14,210 bases of DNA, from positions 1 to 14,210 of the forward strand of contig JAGAFM010000041.1 in assembly GCA_017612655.1 (NCBI GenBank), in the 5' to 3' direction. Below are positions 5,731 to 13,879 of this stretch, piece after piece; the stretch's first letter is position 1; the number at the start of each line of letters is the position of its first letter. Source of the stretch: Clostridia bacterium. Lineage in GTDB: Bacteria > Bacillota > Clostridia > Oscillospirales > CAG-272. The notes under the pieces are model-generated. The model was given only the letters and a program-made list of their open reading frames with translations, did not search any database and was not told the origin of the DNA. Position numbers and translations under genes: made by a program.

Positions 5731-6201
5731 TTGGATCATTTCGAACTGGTCTCGGACTATGCTCCGACCGGAGACCAGCCCCAGGCGATCGACCGTCTGT
5801 GTGACGGAATCGATGCAGGAATGAAATTCCAGACGCTTCTGGGCGTTACCGGTTCCGGGAAAACGTTCACGATGGCGAACGTCATCGCACGAATGAACCG
5901 TCCCACCCTGATCCTCGCTCACAACAAAACGCTGGCGGCCCAGCTCTGTTCGGAGTTCAGGGAGTTCTTTCCCCATAATGCGGTGGAATATTTCGTTTCT
6001 TATTACGAATACTACCAGCCGGAGGCCTACATCCCCGGAAAAGATCTTTACATTGAAAAGGATTCCCTGATCAACGACGAAATCGACATGCTGCGGCATT
6101 CCGCCACATCCGCTCTGCTGGAACGCAGGGACGTCATCGTCGTTTCCTCCGTATCCTGCATCTATTCGCTCGGTGACCCCAGGAGTACAAGAATCTTCTG
6201 A
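5731..6201 (+). CDS. uvrB: UvrB N-terminal fragment (frame 1 of the split gene)
   Basis: The 156-residue fragment, starting at TTG, carries the Walker A motif GVTGSGKT (38-45), AHNKTLAAQL (63-72) and the DNA-clamping beta-hairpin region with SYYEYYQPEAYIP (90-102). Authentic UvrB sequence ends at proline 150 in LGDP; the last six residues are out of frame. On its own it lacks the second helicase lobe, so it could not be an active UvrB. Confidence 0.9.
   Translation: MDHFELVSDYAPTGDQPQAIDRLCDGIDAGMKFQTLLGVTGSGKTFTMANVIARMNRPTLILAHNKTLAAQLCSEFREFFPHNAVEYFVSYYEYYQPEAYIPGKDLYIEKDSLINDEIDMLRHSATSALLERRDVIVVSSVSCIYSLGDPRSTRIF
6177..6181 (+). other. Frameshift site in uvrB (CCCC then A)
   Basis: The in-frame codons GAC CCC are followed by AGG AGT where UvrB needs xAG GAG TAC AAG. 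A run of five C reduced to four, or loss of a G before AGGAG, explains it equally. A -1 slip of the CCC-bound tRNA onto the preceding C would also restore the frame, but the A-site codon is not slippery. Confidence 0.88.
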
Positions 6202-6218
6202 TCGGAATCCGGCCGGGC

Positions 6219-7757
6219 ATGACCATGGACCGCGAGGAATTCATAGAAAAGCTGGTCAAGATCAGCTATGAGCGGAACGATTTCAGTTTTGCCCGCGACC
6301 GCTTCCGGGTCCGCGGGGATACCGTTGATGTTTTTCCCGCTTCGCGCTCCGACAAGGCCGTCCGCGTCGAGTTTTTCGGAGACGAAATCGAAAAAATCAG
6401 CGAAATCAATCCCCTGACAGGCGAGTGGATTCAAAATGATTCCTACTACCCGATCTACCCGGCAACGCACTACGCAGTTTCCGAGGAAAAACGGGAAGCC
6501 GCCTTTTCCGAGATCGAAGACGAAATGCTGGAACGCATCGCCTTTTTCCGCGCGCAGAACAAACTGATCGAGGCGCAGCGGATCGAGGAGCGCACGCGCT
6601 ACGATCTGGAAATGCTGCGGGAAATCGGATCCTGTTCCGGAATCGAAAACTATTCCCGCGTGCTGAACCGGCGCGCCCCCGGATCGACTCCCTTCACTCT
6701 GCTTGACTTTTTCCCGAAAGATTTCCTTCTCTTTGTCGATGAGTCCCACGTCACCCTTCCTCAGGTCCGGGGCATGAGCGGCGGAGATACCGCCAGGAAA
6801 AAGAATCTTGTGGATTACGGATTCCGTCTTCCTTCCGCCTTCGACAACCGCCCTCTTTTCTTTGAGGAGTTCGAACACCGGATCCATCAGGCGGTGTTTG
6901 TTTCCGCGACCCCGTCCGACTATGAACGGGAACACGAAGCGCAACGGGTGGAACAGCTGATCCGTCCGACCGGACTGGTGGACCCGGAAGTGGAAGTCCG
7001 TCCGATCGCCGGCCAGATCGACGATCTTCTGGGAGAAATCCGGACCCGCGCGGGGCGAAAGGAACGTGTTCTCGTCACAACGCTGACGACGAAAATGGCC
7101 GAAGACATCACGGAGTATCTCGAGTCTCACCGGGTCCGCGTCCGGTATATCCATCACAACGTCGAAACGCTCGAACGCTCGGAGATCCTGCGCGATCTCC
7201 GCCTGGGCGTATTCGACGTGCTCGTCGGGATCAATCTGCTGCGGGAAGGCATCGACCTGCCGGAGGTCTCCCTGGTCGCCGTCCTGGATGCGGACAAGGA
7301 AGGCCTTCTCCGCTCCGAAACCGCTCTGGTTCAGACCATCGGGCGGGCCGCGCGGAACGCCGACGGAAAAGTGATCCTTTACGCCGATACCGTTACCCGG
7401 TCCATGCGGGCGGCCATCGACGAGACCAACCGACGCCGTTCGGTGCAGACCGCCTACAACCGGGAGCACGGAATCACTCCGAAGACGATTATCAAACCGA
7501 TCCGGGACGCTATCGAATGGAAGGCAAAGGACGAGATCGCCGCCGCGTCCGGAAAACGGCGGAAGGCGGACCGTCCCGGACATCAGAAGCTTCCGATGAC
7601 CGGCGAGGAAAGAACGAAGCTGATCGAGACCCTGACAGCCGAAATGAAGGAGGCTGCAAAGCACCTGGAATTCGAACGTGCCGCCTACCTTCGCGACCGC
7701 ATTGCCGAAATCCGCGCTTTTTCGGAGAAGTGCGGGAAACAGCCACAGGAGGAGTAA
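6219..7757 (+). CDS. uvrB: UvrB C-terminal fragment (second frame of the split gene)
   Basis: The second frame carries everything after corrected residue 151; the first ATG in it is at 6219, corrected residue 164. It includes the DESH helicase motif (corrected 337-340) followed by VTLPQVRGMSGGD, the motif V/VI region GINLLREGIDLPEVS and QTIGRAARN, and a C-terminal UVR coiled-coil domain (from about 631, with LEFERAAYLRD) that contacts UvrC and UvrA. The ATG at 6219 corresponds to an internal methionine in normal UvrB and has no good Shine-Dalgarno before it, so independent translation is doubtful. Confidence 0.9.
   Translation: MTMDREEFIEKLVKISYERNDFSFARDRFRVRGDTVDVFPASRSDKAVRVEFFGDEIEKISEINPLTGEWIQNDSYYPIYPATHYAVSEEKREAAFSEIEDEMLERIAFFRAQNKLIEAQRIEERTRYDLEMLREIGSCSGIENYSRVLNRRAPGSTPFTLLDFFPKDFLLFVDESHVTLPQVRGMSGGDTARKKNLVDYGFRLPSAFDNRPLFFEEFEHRIHQAVFVSATPSDYEREHEAQRVEQLIRPTGLVDPEVEVRPIAGQIDDLLGEIRTRAGRKERVLVTTLTTKMAEDITEYLESHRVRVRYIHHNVETLERSEILRDLRLGVFDVLVGINLLREGIDLPEVSLVAVLDADKEGLLRSETALVQTIGRAARNADGKVILYADTVTRSMRAAIDETNRRRSVQTAYNREHGITPKTIIKPIRDAIEWKAKDEIAAASGKRRKADRPGHQKLPMTGEERTKLIETLTAEMKEAAKHLEFERAAYLRDRIAEIRAFSEKCGKQPQEE
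7747..7754 (+). promoter_or_regulatory. Ribosome binding site deciding the TTG start of uvrA
   Basis: AGGAGGAG ends one base before the uvrB stop codon (7755-7757) and stands 9 bases before TTG 7764. The location suggests uvrA translation is coupled to termination on uvrB. Confidence 0.78.
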
Positions 7758-7763
7758 CTGCCA

Positions 7764-10604
7764 TTGGGAACAAACCGACTGACGGCGCGCGGCGTACGCG
7801 TCAACAATCTGAAAAACATCAATCTGGACATCCCCAGGGATCAACTGGTGGTGTTCACCGGACTTTCGGGTTCCGGAAAATCGTCGCTTGCTTTCGATAC
7901 CATCTATGCGGAGGGGCACCGGCGGTTCGTGGAATCCCTGTCTTCCTATGCCCGTATGTTCCTCGGCCAGCTGGAAAAACCGGATCTCGACTCCATCGAG
8001 GGCCTTTCCCCCTCCATTTCCATCGATCAGAAAACCACTTCGAAAAATCCCCGTTCAACCGTCGGAACCGTTACGGAGATTTACGACTACCTTCGTCTTT
8101 TGTATGCCAGAATCGGAATTCCTCACTGCCCGGTCTGCGGGAAAGAAATCCGTCAGCAGACCACGGACCAGATTATCGACCGAATTCTGTCTCTTCCCGA
8201 GGGAACGCGTTTCGTCCTTCTTGCGCCCATTGTGAAAGGCAAGAAGGGCCAGCACGAAAAAGTCTTTGAAGACGCGAGGAGGGCGGGATACGTCCGTGTT
8301 CGAGCCGACGGAATCCTCTACGACCTTTCGGAATCCGTTGATCTGGACAAGAACAAAAAGCACACGGTGGAAATCGTAATCGACCGGCTGATCATCCGCG
8401 AGAATATCAGGCCGCGTCTTTCGGATTCTCTCGAAGCGGCTCTCCGCCTCGGGAACGGGAGCGCAATCGTTTCCGTCCCGAGCGGCGCGCCTGACGGGAC
8501 GCCGTCTGAAATCACCTTTTCACAGAATTACGCCTGCGAGGAGCACAATTTCTCGGTTGGAGAGCTTTCTCCCCGGATGTTTTCCTTCAACAATCCCGCA
8601 GGAGCCTGTCCCCGCTGCGCCGGGATCGGAGCCATGCGGGTCCTGAACCCGGAAAAAATCATCCCGGACCGTTCCCTCTCGCTCGCGGAAGGAGCAGTCG
8701 CCGTCAACGGATTCAAGTCGATCGAGGACAGCACCTGGTCACGCCCTCTGTTCGAAGCGGTCGGCGCCGCCCACGGTTTTACCATTCACACGCCCATCTC
8801 CGAATACTCAGAGGAAGCGCTGCATGCGCTTCTTTGGGGAACCGGGGAAGAAATGTACGATGTCACCCGCGTATTTGAGCGGAAGACCCGCCGCTCCCTG
8901 CTTCGCTGGGAGGGCCTGATCGCAAAGATCAACGAGCGGATTCTGTACGAAAAAAACGATTACTACGACCAGTTCGTGGACGACAACCCGTGTCCGGACT
9001 GCGGCGGGAAACGTCTTAACCCTACCGCGCTCGCGGTTACGGTCGGCGGTCTTTCCATCGACTCCTTCTGCCGTCTTTCCGTCAGCAGGGCGCTGGAGTT
9101 CTGCTCCTCCCTCGAGCTGACGCCCACCGAAGAACAGATCTCGCGCGAAATCTGCAAGGAAATCCGCTCCAGACTGCAGTTTCTGAAAAACGTCGGTCTC
9201 GACTATCTCAATCTTGCCCGGCAGGCGGGGACCCTCTCAGGCGGGGAGGCCCAGCGAATCCGTCTGGCAACTCAGATCGGATCCTCGCTCGTCGGCGTCC
9301 TGTATATTCTGGACGAGCCCTCCATCGGCCTGCATCAGCGGGACAACGGAAAACTGATCGCGACCCTGAAGCAGCTCCGGGACGTCGGAAACTCCGTGAT
9401 CGTCGTTGAACACGACACTGAGACCATGCTGGCCTCCGATTATATCGTGGATATCGGCCCGGGCGCCGGAATTCACGGCGGAGAAATCGTCGCGCAGGGA
9501 ACCCCCTCCGAAATTATGAAGAATCCCGCCTCGATAACGGGTGCCTACCTCTCCGGACGGCTGTCGATTCCGGTCCCCGACCGACGCCGGCCCGGAAACG
9601 GATCCTTCCTCCGGGTAATAGGAGCGCGGGAAAACAACTTGAAGAATATCGACGTCACCTTCCCCCTCGGACTGTTCCTCTGCGTGACCGGAGTCTCCGG
9701 TTCCGGAAAATCTTCGCTCGTCAATTCGATTCTGTATAACGCGCTGGCAAAGGAATTAAACGGATCGGTCACCTATCCGGGGCTTCATACCCGAGTGGAG
9801 GGAACGGAGGCTCTTGACAAAGTCATTCAGATCGACCAGAGCCCTATCGGAAGGACTCCCCGCTCCAATCCGGCTACCTACACCGGATTGTTTACCGAAA
9901 TCCGCAATCTGTTCGCCCAGACCGTGGAGGCAAGAAAACGGGCGTATTCGCCCGGCCGGTTTTCCTTCAACGTCCGCGGAGGACGCTGCGAAGCCTGCGA
10001 GGGAGACGGCGTAAAGCGGATCGAAATGCACTTTCTTCCCGACGTTTTCGTTACGTGCGACGTCTGCAAGGGGAAGCGGTACAATCTGGACACGCTGGCC
10101 TGCACGTTTAAAGGGAAAAACATCTCCGACGTTCTGGACATGACCGTGGAAGAGGGCCTGTCCTTCTTCTCCCAACTCCCGAAACTGTCTTCCAAGCTGC
10201 AGACTCTGTTCGATGTGGGTCTGGGATACCTGAAGATCGGACAGTCCTCGACCACCCTGTCGGGCGGCGAAGCGCAGCGGGTCAAACTGGCGACCGAACT
10301 GTCCAGGCGCGCGACCGGCCGGACCATCTACATTCTGGACGAACCGACGACCGGGCTTCATTCCGCAGACGTGGCCAAACTCATCGAGGTCCTGCAGCGT
10401 CTCGTGGACGGCGGCAATACCGTCCTGGTCATTGAGCACAATCTCGACATCATCAAGACGGCGGACTATATCATCGACCTGGGCCCGGAGGGCGGCGACG
10501 ATGGGGGCACCGTCCTGGCGGAGGGAACGCCGGAACAGGTCGCCGGCAATCCTAACTCCTATACCGGTCAGTTCCTGCGGTCCATTCTGGGCGGTTCCAG
10601 ATAA
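7764..10604 (+). CDS. uvrA: Excinuclease ABC subunit UvrA
   Basis: UvrA is the dimeric DNA-damage sensor of nucleotide excision repair. It scans DNA, loads UvrB and leaves. The 946-residue protein is full length for the family. It has two ABC ATPase modules: Walker A GLSGSGKS at 33-40 and GVSGSGKS at 643-650, signature LSGGE at 491-495 and 832-836, each followed by ILDEP Walker B. Zinc-binding pairs are visible: C122/C125 with C410/C413, C258/H261 with C282/C285, and C742/C745 with C765/C768. The TTG start is set by AGGAGGAG and by the conserved GVRVNNLKNI that follows. It is 6 bases from uvrB and certainly co-transcribed. The frame is intact over its full length, in contrast to uvrB. uvrC is not in this window. 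Confidence 0.97.
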   Translation: MGTNRLTARGVRVNNLKNINLDIPRDQLVVFTGLSGSGKSSLAFDTIYAEGHRRFVESLSSYARMFLGQLEKPDLDSIEGLSPSISIDQKTTSKNPRSTVGTVTEIYDYLRLLYARIGIPHCPVCGKEIRQQTTDQIIDRILSLPEGTRFVLLAPIVKGKKGQHEKVFEDARRAGYVRVRADGILYDLSESVDLDKNKKHTVEIVIDRLIIRENIRPRLSDSLEAALRLGNGSAIVSVPSGAPDGTPSEITFSQNYACEEHNFSVGELSPRMFSFNNPAGACPRCAGIGAMRVLNPEKIIPDRSLSLAEGAVAVNGFKSIEDSTWSRPLFEAVGAAHGFTIHTPISEYSEEALHALLWGTGEEMYDVTRVFERKTRRSLLRWEGLIAKINERILYEKNDYYDQFVDDNPCPDCGGKRLNPTALAVTVGGLSIDSFCRLSVSRALEFCSSLELTPTEEQISREICKEIRSRLQFLKNVGLDYLNLARQAGTLSGGEAQRIRLATQIGSSLVGVLYILDEPSIGLHQRDNGKLIATLKQLRDVGNSVIVVEHDTETMLASDYIVDIGPGAGIHGGEIVAQGTPSEIMKNPASITGAYLSGRLSIPVPDRRRPGNGSFLRVIGARENNLKNIDVTFPLGLFLCVTGVSGSGKSSLVNSILYNALAKELNGSVTYPGLHTRVEGTEALDKVIQIDQSPIGRTPRSNPATYTGLFTEIRNLFAQTVEARKRAYSPGRFSFNVRGGRCEACEGDGVKRIEMHFLPDVFVTCDVCKGKRYNLDTLACTFKGKNISDVLDMTVEEGLSFFSQLPKLSSKLQTLFDVGLGYLKIGQSSTTLSGGEAQRVKLATELSRRATGRTIYILDEPTTGLHSADVAKLIEVLQRLVDGGNTVLVIEHNLDIIKTADYIIDLGPEGGDDGGTVLAEGTPEQVAGNPNSYTGQFLRSILGGSR

Positions 10605-10605
10605 G

Positions 10606-10632
10606 CCGGCTTCCGGTGACAAGGAAAGCCGG
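10606..10632 (+). terminator. Possible weak hairpin after uvrA
   Basis: CCGGCTT (10606-10612) pairs with AAGCCGG (10626-10632), and CC/GG can extend the stem past a bulged A. No T tract follows closely (the next is the T-rich stretch from about 10677), so termination here is uncertain. Confidence 0.25.
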
Positions 10633-10768
10633 AACCCGATCTGGTCTGCACCGCGTTCCGGACCTGACGAAACAATCTTTTTTCCACATTCGATTCCTTT
10701 TTCCCCATTTCCGCTTTCCCGTCAACCGAAACCCTCCGGGGGAAAACAGCCGGATAGAGGGAAAAGCC

Positions 10769-10797
10769 TTGACAACCCCGAAAAAAGGTGCTACAAT
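10769..10797 (+). promoter_or_regulatory. Strong predicted sigma-A promoter for the DUF4430-like lipoprotein
   Basis: Perfect TTGACA (10769-10774), a 17-base spacer and TACAAT (10792-10797), one mismatch from TATAAT. Transcription would start near 10804, giving a leader of about 40 bases. This is the best promoter in the window and makes the downstream gene an independent unit. Confidence 0.82.
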
Positions 10798-10842
10798 ACT
10801 GCCAGATTGCTGGTATGGAACCGATGATAGGAGGAACTACCA

Positions 10843-11301
10843 ATGAAACTGACAAAAACAATCCTCGCTTTTGTGATTGCCGCTCTGCTTCTCGGCATCT
10901 TTGCAGGATGCACTGCCACGGCTCCCACCATTCATGTCACCCTGCGGTTCTCCGTGGAAGGATCGGAACCCTTCTTCGATCAGGACATCGAAATCAAGTC
11001 CGACGCCCCGACCGTGGAAAGCGTTGTCAACGAAGTTGCGATGATTTACGGCAGTTTGTTTACCGAACTGAAGTACGACAGCCGTTATTCCCTCTCCCTC
11101 ACGTTTGACGGAGACGAGTATCCGGATTCTCTGGAGAAGTACTGGGATTTCAAACTGAACGACGTCGACGCGACCGCGAAGGCTAACATGACCCCGGTCA
11201 AGGACCTCGACACGATCGACTACATTTATCTCAACAACAAGTCTCTTCAGCCGGAAGAATCAACGGAAGAGGCTTCCGACGAAGAACCGGCCGCAGAATA
11301 A
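10843..11301 (+). CDS. DUF4430-like (transcobalamin C-terminal-like) lipoprotein
   Basis: This small exported lipoprotein of 152 residues has no assigned reaction. It begins with a lipoprotein signal: KLTK, a hydrophobic core, then FAGC with the lipidated cysteine at C23. The mature part has the DUF4430 pattern as I recall it: a TVESVVNEV stretch near 57-65 (the usual VLDAL-like helix), then YWDFKLND and a final DLDTIDYIYLN, matching the W-x-x-x-x-N and D-x-I-x-x-Y signatures of that beta-grasp-like domain. It ends in an acidic tail rich in E, S and A. The start is set by AGGAGG 8 bases upstream. It stands alone between a strong promoter and a hairpin. DUF4430 domains occur in ligand- or surface-binding proteins; binding cobalamin is not implied here. 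Family assignment is moderately sure. Confidence 0.72.
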   Translation: MKLTKTILAFVIAALLLGIFAGCTATAPTIHVTLRFSVEGSEPFFDQDIEIKSDAPTVESVVNEVAMIYGSLFTELKYDSRYSLSLTFDGDEYPDSLEKYWDFKLNDVDATAKANMTPVKDLDTIDYIYLNNKSLQPEESTEEASDEEPAAE

Positions 11302-11322
11302 TTGCTTCCAAGAAAAACACCT

Positions 11323-11355
11323 GACTGGCACCCGTATACCGGGTGCTAGTCTTCT
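11323..11355 (+). terminator. Hairpin terminator after the lipoprotein gene
   Basis: GACTGGCACCCG (11323-11334) pairs with CGGGTGCTAGTC (11340-11351) through 12 positions with one G-T wobble and a TATAC loop. TTCT follows, so the U tract is short. The stem is strong enough that partial to full termination is likely. Confidence 0.7.
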
Positions 11356-11399
11356 GTTAGCGAGTTTTCCATTCCGTCAGATTGAGAGGTACCGTTACC

Positions 11400-12662
11400 A
11401 TGATTCAGGGAAACAGAATCAAAACAATCGCGCTCTATGCATCGAACGCCATGGTCTACGCCTTTTCGGCGCTGTTTCTCTGTTTTATGCCCCTATACTT
11501 CAACGCCAGGTTCACGCCGGCGGAGTCCGGTCTTCTTCTCTCCATCGGGCCGATCGTTTCCATCGTAACGCCCCTGTTCTGGGGAAGAATCGCGGACCGG
11601 TCGAAATTCAAGAACTCCACGCTGATTATCTGCATCCTGTTCTCCGCCGTCTTCTTCTTTCTCCAGCAGTTCTGCACCACGCCGCTCAGCATGGGAATCG
11701 TCGTCGCCTGCATCTGGGTCTTCATGGCGCCCTTCAACGGACTGATCGACGCAATCACGCTCGAATACTCCCTGACAGCCCATACCTATTACGGGACGAT
11801 GCGCGTCATGGGAACCATCGGATTCGGGGTGATTACGCTGGTTTCCAGTCTGGTCAGCGGCGGAAACTTCTCCGTCATTTTCTACATCTACGTCGGGATG
11901 GCCGCGCTTGCGGTTGCCTCCCTCCTTCTCGGACCGCAGATCAAGGGATACGGGCACCGGGAGAAGAAAGACCGGAAGCCAGATCCCGGCAAACAGATTC
12001 ATTCGGAGGGAATTCGGTCTCTTCTGACGAACCGGACGCTGCTGCTTCTGATCCTGTGCATGATGTGCGGGCAGTTCCTTCTGCAGTACTACAACAACTT
12101 TTTCCCGACCTACCTGACCACGGATCTCAAACAGGACTCCTGGGTCTGGGGCCTCTGCGTTCTTCTCAGCGTATCCGGAGAGATTCCCTTCTTCTTCCTT
12201 TATACGAAGCTGTACGATCAGCTGGGAATCAAGCGCGTGCTGCTGATCGCGCTCCCTCTGACCGTTCTCCGGGCCACGCTGCTCGGCCTCGTCACGAACA
12301 TTCCGGCTATTCTGGTCGTCGACACGCTCACCGGAATCTGCTCCACCATGATGAATTATTCCGCGTCCACCTACTTAATCCGCTCCGTCGCGCCGGAGCT
12401 CCGTGCGACCGGCCAGACACTCATGTACTGCATCGGGCAGAATCTTGCCCGGGTCTTCGCCGGCGTCGTCGGGGGACAGATTCAGTCCTGGCTCGGCACC
12501 TCCAGGGGCCTGTTCATCTGCGCCGGAATCGCGGGCGTCGTCTTCGTCGTATTCCTGTTTACCCTCTGGCGCGATCCTTCCCCGCATCTCGGGCCTAAGC
12601 CGTACGCGGAAACGCTGGAGCATCACGCAAAACATCTGCGGGAAACGGAGTCTCCGAAATGA
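11400..12662 (+). CDS. Major facilitator superfamily transporter (MFS_1-like)
   Basis: This is a 420-residue secondary transporter with about 12 predicted membrane helices in the inner membrane; substrate unknown. Helices are evident from residue 9 onward, and the loop after helix 2 has the MFS signature-like GRIADRSKFKN (62-72). The pattern near the N terminus (LYFNARFTPAESGLLLSIGP) resembles the MFS_1-like/PPP group that includes LacY- and HcaT-type permeases. A basic loop near 180-200 separates the two halves. The frame also opens with TTG at 11382, but ATG 11400 is preferred because AGAGG lies 10 bases before it. A hairpin lies upstream and no clear promoter is seen. Its stop overlaps the glycosyltransferase start (ATGA), so the two are translationally coupled. 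Confidence 0.88.
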   Translation: MIQGNRIKTIALYASNAMVYAFSALFLCFMPLYFNARFTPAESGLLLSIGPIVSIVTPLFWGRIADRSKFKNSTLIICILFSAVFFFLQQFCTTPLSMGIVVACIWVFMAPFNGLIDAITLEYSLTAHTYYGTMRVMGTIGFGVITLVSSLVSGGNFSVIFYIYVGMAALAVASLLLGPQIKGYGHREKKDRKPDPGKQIHSEGIRSLLTNRTLLLLILCMMCGQFLLQYYNNFFPTYLTTDLKQDSWVWGLCVLLSVSGEIPFFFLYTKLYDQLGIKRVLLIALPLTVLRATLLGLVTNIPAILVVDTLTGICSTMMNYSASTYLIRSVAPELRATGQTLMYCIGQNLARVFAGVVGGQIQSWLGTSRGLFICAGIAGVVFVVFLFTLWRDPSPHLGPKPYAETLEHHAKHLRETESPK

Positions 12663-13879
12663 CGCAAAAAAAAAGGATCTTGATTCTCGGAATCACGATG
12701 GATCCCGCCGGAACCGAACAGTCGTTTCTGTCCTTTTCCGGACGCATCGATTACTCCCGGTATGACGTCACCCTGCTTCTGGCCCGAAAGAGCGGACTGT
12801 TTCTTTCCAGGCTTCCCGCGGAGATCCGAGTGGAGGAGATGGCTGAGGGCGGAGAGCTTTTCACCCTGAACCGGAAAACCGCTCCGTCCGCGATCTTCCG
12901 TTCCGTTCTGCTCCGTCATCCCGGCAAGTGGTTTTCCGCCCTGTGGTATGCCGTCCGCATGGCCTTTTCCCCGCGGAGACGCCCCTTTCTTGCCATGCGG
13001 CTCTGGCGCAGTCTTGAAAAAGTCCTTCCCGATCGAAGCGGCTCCTTCGACGCCGCTCTTGCTTTCTGGGGGGACAAGACCATGTTCTACATGCTGGATC
13101 ACGTTCAGGCGGACCGGAAAATCGCATGGCTTCATTTTGACTACGAACACCCGCCGCGGGAAGACGCCCTGTACGGACCCGCCTTTGCCGCCTGCGACCG
13201 TGTCGTAACCATTTCGGAGGCCATCGCGGATTCTCTGCGTTCCCGGTTTCCGGAGATCCGGGAACGGATCTGCGTCCTGGAAAACCGGATCGACCCCAGG
13301 CAGATCTGGGATCTTGCCATGTCCGGGGAGTCTTTCCCGGATCCTTCCTTCCGCGGGAAGCGGATTCTGACCATCGGAAGGATCGCGCCCCAAAAAGGGC
13401 TGGATCTCGCCGCGGAAGCGCTGGCTCTCCTCCGCAGGAAAGGGCTGGAACCCCGCTGGTACGTCATCGGGGACGGAACGGAAGAGGATCTGACAAAACT
13501 CCGCGCCCGTGCGCTGGATCTCGGCGTGGCAGATCTTCTGATTCTTCTCGGTCCCTCCGCAAATCCATATCCCTGCCTCAGAGACTGCGATCTTTACGTT
13601 CAGCCGTCCCGACATGAAGGCAAGCCGATTGCCGTGGAGGAGGCAAAGATTCTCTATAAAACCATCCTGGTCACAGACTATCTGTCTGCTGCGGAACAGA
13701 CCGGGCAAGGAACGCTCGGGATGATTGTCGAATGCAGCGCCGAAGCGCTTGCAGACGGGATCCGTTCGCTTCTCTCCGATCCATCCCTCAGCGCACGGTA
13801 TGCGGACAGGGTCGCGGAGACGATGCACCCGCTCCGTTTTCTCCCCCCGCCCCCTCTTCCGGAAGATCTTCTGCCCTGA
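12659..13879 (+). CDS. Glycosyltransferase, GT4 family (GT-B fold)
   Basis: This cytoplasmic, probably membrane-associated enzyme would transfer a sugar from a nucleotide donor to an envelope acceptor; donor and acceptor cannot be read from sequence. The 406 residues show the GT-B two-domain layout. The N-terminal half starts with KKRILILGITMDPAGTEQS (the glycine-loop region), and a central VVTISEAIADSL follows. The C-terminal GT4 domain has ILTIGRIAPQKG (about 236-247), a WYVIGDGTEE nucleotide-site strand, and the EX7E motif E320-GKPIAVE-E328. The ATG overlaps the MFS stop by four bases, with GGAG 8 bases before it. The protein ends in a proline-rich tail coded by C-runs (13843-13854), a place where an indel would be easily hidden. 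Close relatives often serve capsule, teichoic acid or glycolipid assembly. Confidence 0.9.
   Translation: MTQKKRILILGITMDPAGTEQSFLSFSGRIDYSRYDVTLLLARKSGLFLSRLPAEIRVEEMAEGGELFTLNRKTAPSAIFRSVLLRHPGKWFSALWYAVRMAFSPRRRPFLAMRLWRSLEKVLPDRSGSFDAALAFWGDKTMFYMLDHVQADRKIAWLHFDYEHPPREDALYGPAFAACDRVVTISEAIADSLRSRFPEIRERICVLENRIDPRQIWDLAMSGESFPDPSFRGKRILTIGRIAPQKGLDLAAEALALLRRKGLEPRWYVIGDGTEEDLTKLRARALDLGVADLLILLGPSANPYPCLRDCDLYVQPSRHEGKPIAVEEAKILYKTILVTDYLSAAEQTGQGTLGMIVECSAEALADGIRSLLSDPSLSARYADRVAETMHPLRFLPPPPLPEDLLP

Larger units (their letters stand above)
5731..7757 (+). pseudogene. uvrB: uvrB locus interrupted by a one-base frameshift
   Basis: UvrB is the damage-verifying helicase-like subunit of the UvrABC nucleotide excision repair system. 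It is loaded on DNA by UvrA and recruits UvrC. The locus would encode 675 residues, the normal size, but one base appears to be missing at the CCCC run at 6177-6180. After ...LGDP the frame reads RSTRIF and stops (TGA 6199-6201), while the next frame continues exactly as expected with EYKNLLIGIRPG. Restoring one base (C giving Gln, or G giving Glu) rejoins a full-length protein with every motif intact. No other damage is seen, so this is either a very recent mutation or a sequencing/assembly error. The stop abuts the uvrA Shine-Dalgarno, 6 bases before the uvrA start. No LexA/DinR-like box is visible just upstream. Confidence 0.9.

Noticed and set aside
6175..6201. Programmed -1 ribosomal frameshift in uvrB
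   Set aside because: CCCC allows P-site slipping but there is no X-XXY-YYZ heptamer, the A-site codon is not slippery, and uvrB is not known to use frameshifting; an indel is simpler.
6162..7919. 585-codon minus-strand frame across the uvrB-uvrA junction
   Set aside because: It is antisense to two unmistakable genes and shows no domain pattern; long antisense frames are common in such codon usage.
9756..10622. 288-codon minus-strand frame opposite the uvrA 3' half
   Set aside because: Antisense to the second ABC module of UvrA, with no domain of its own.
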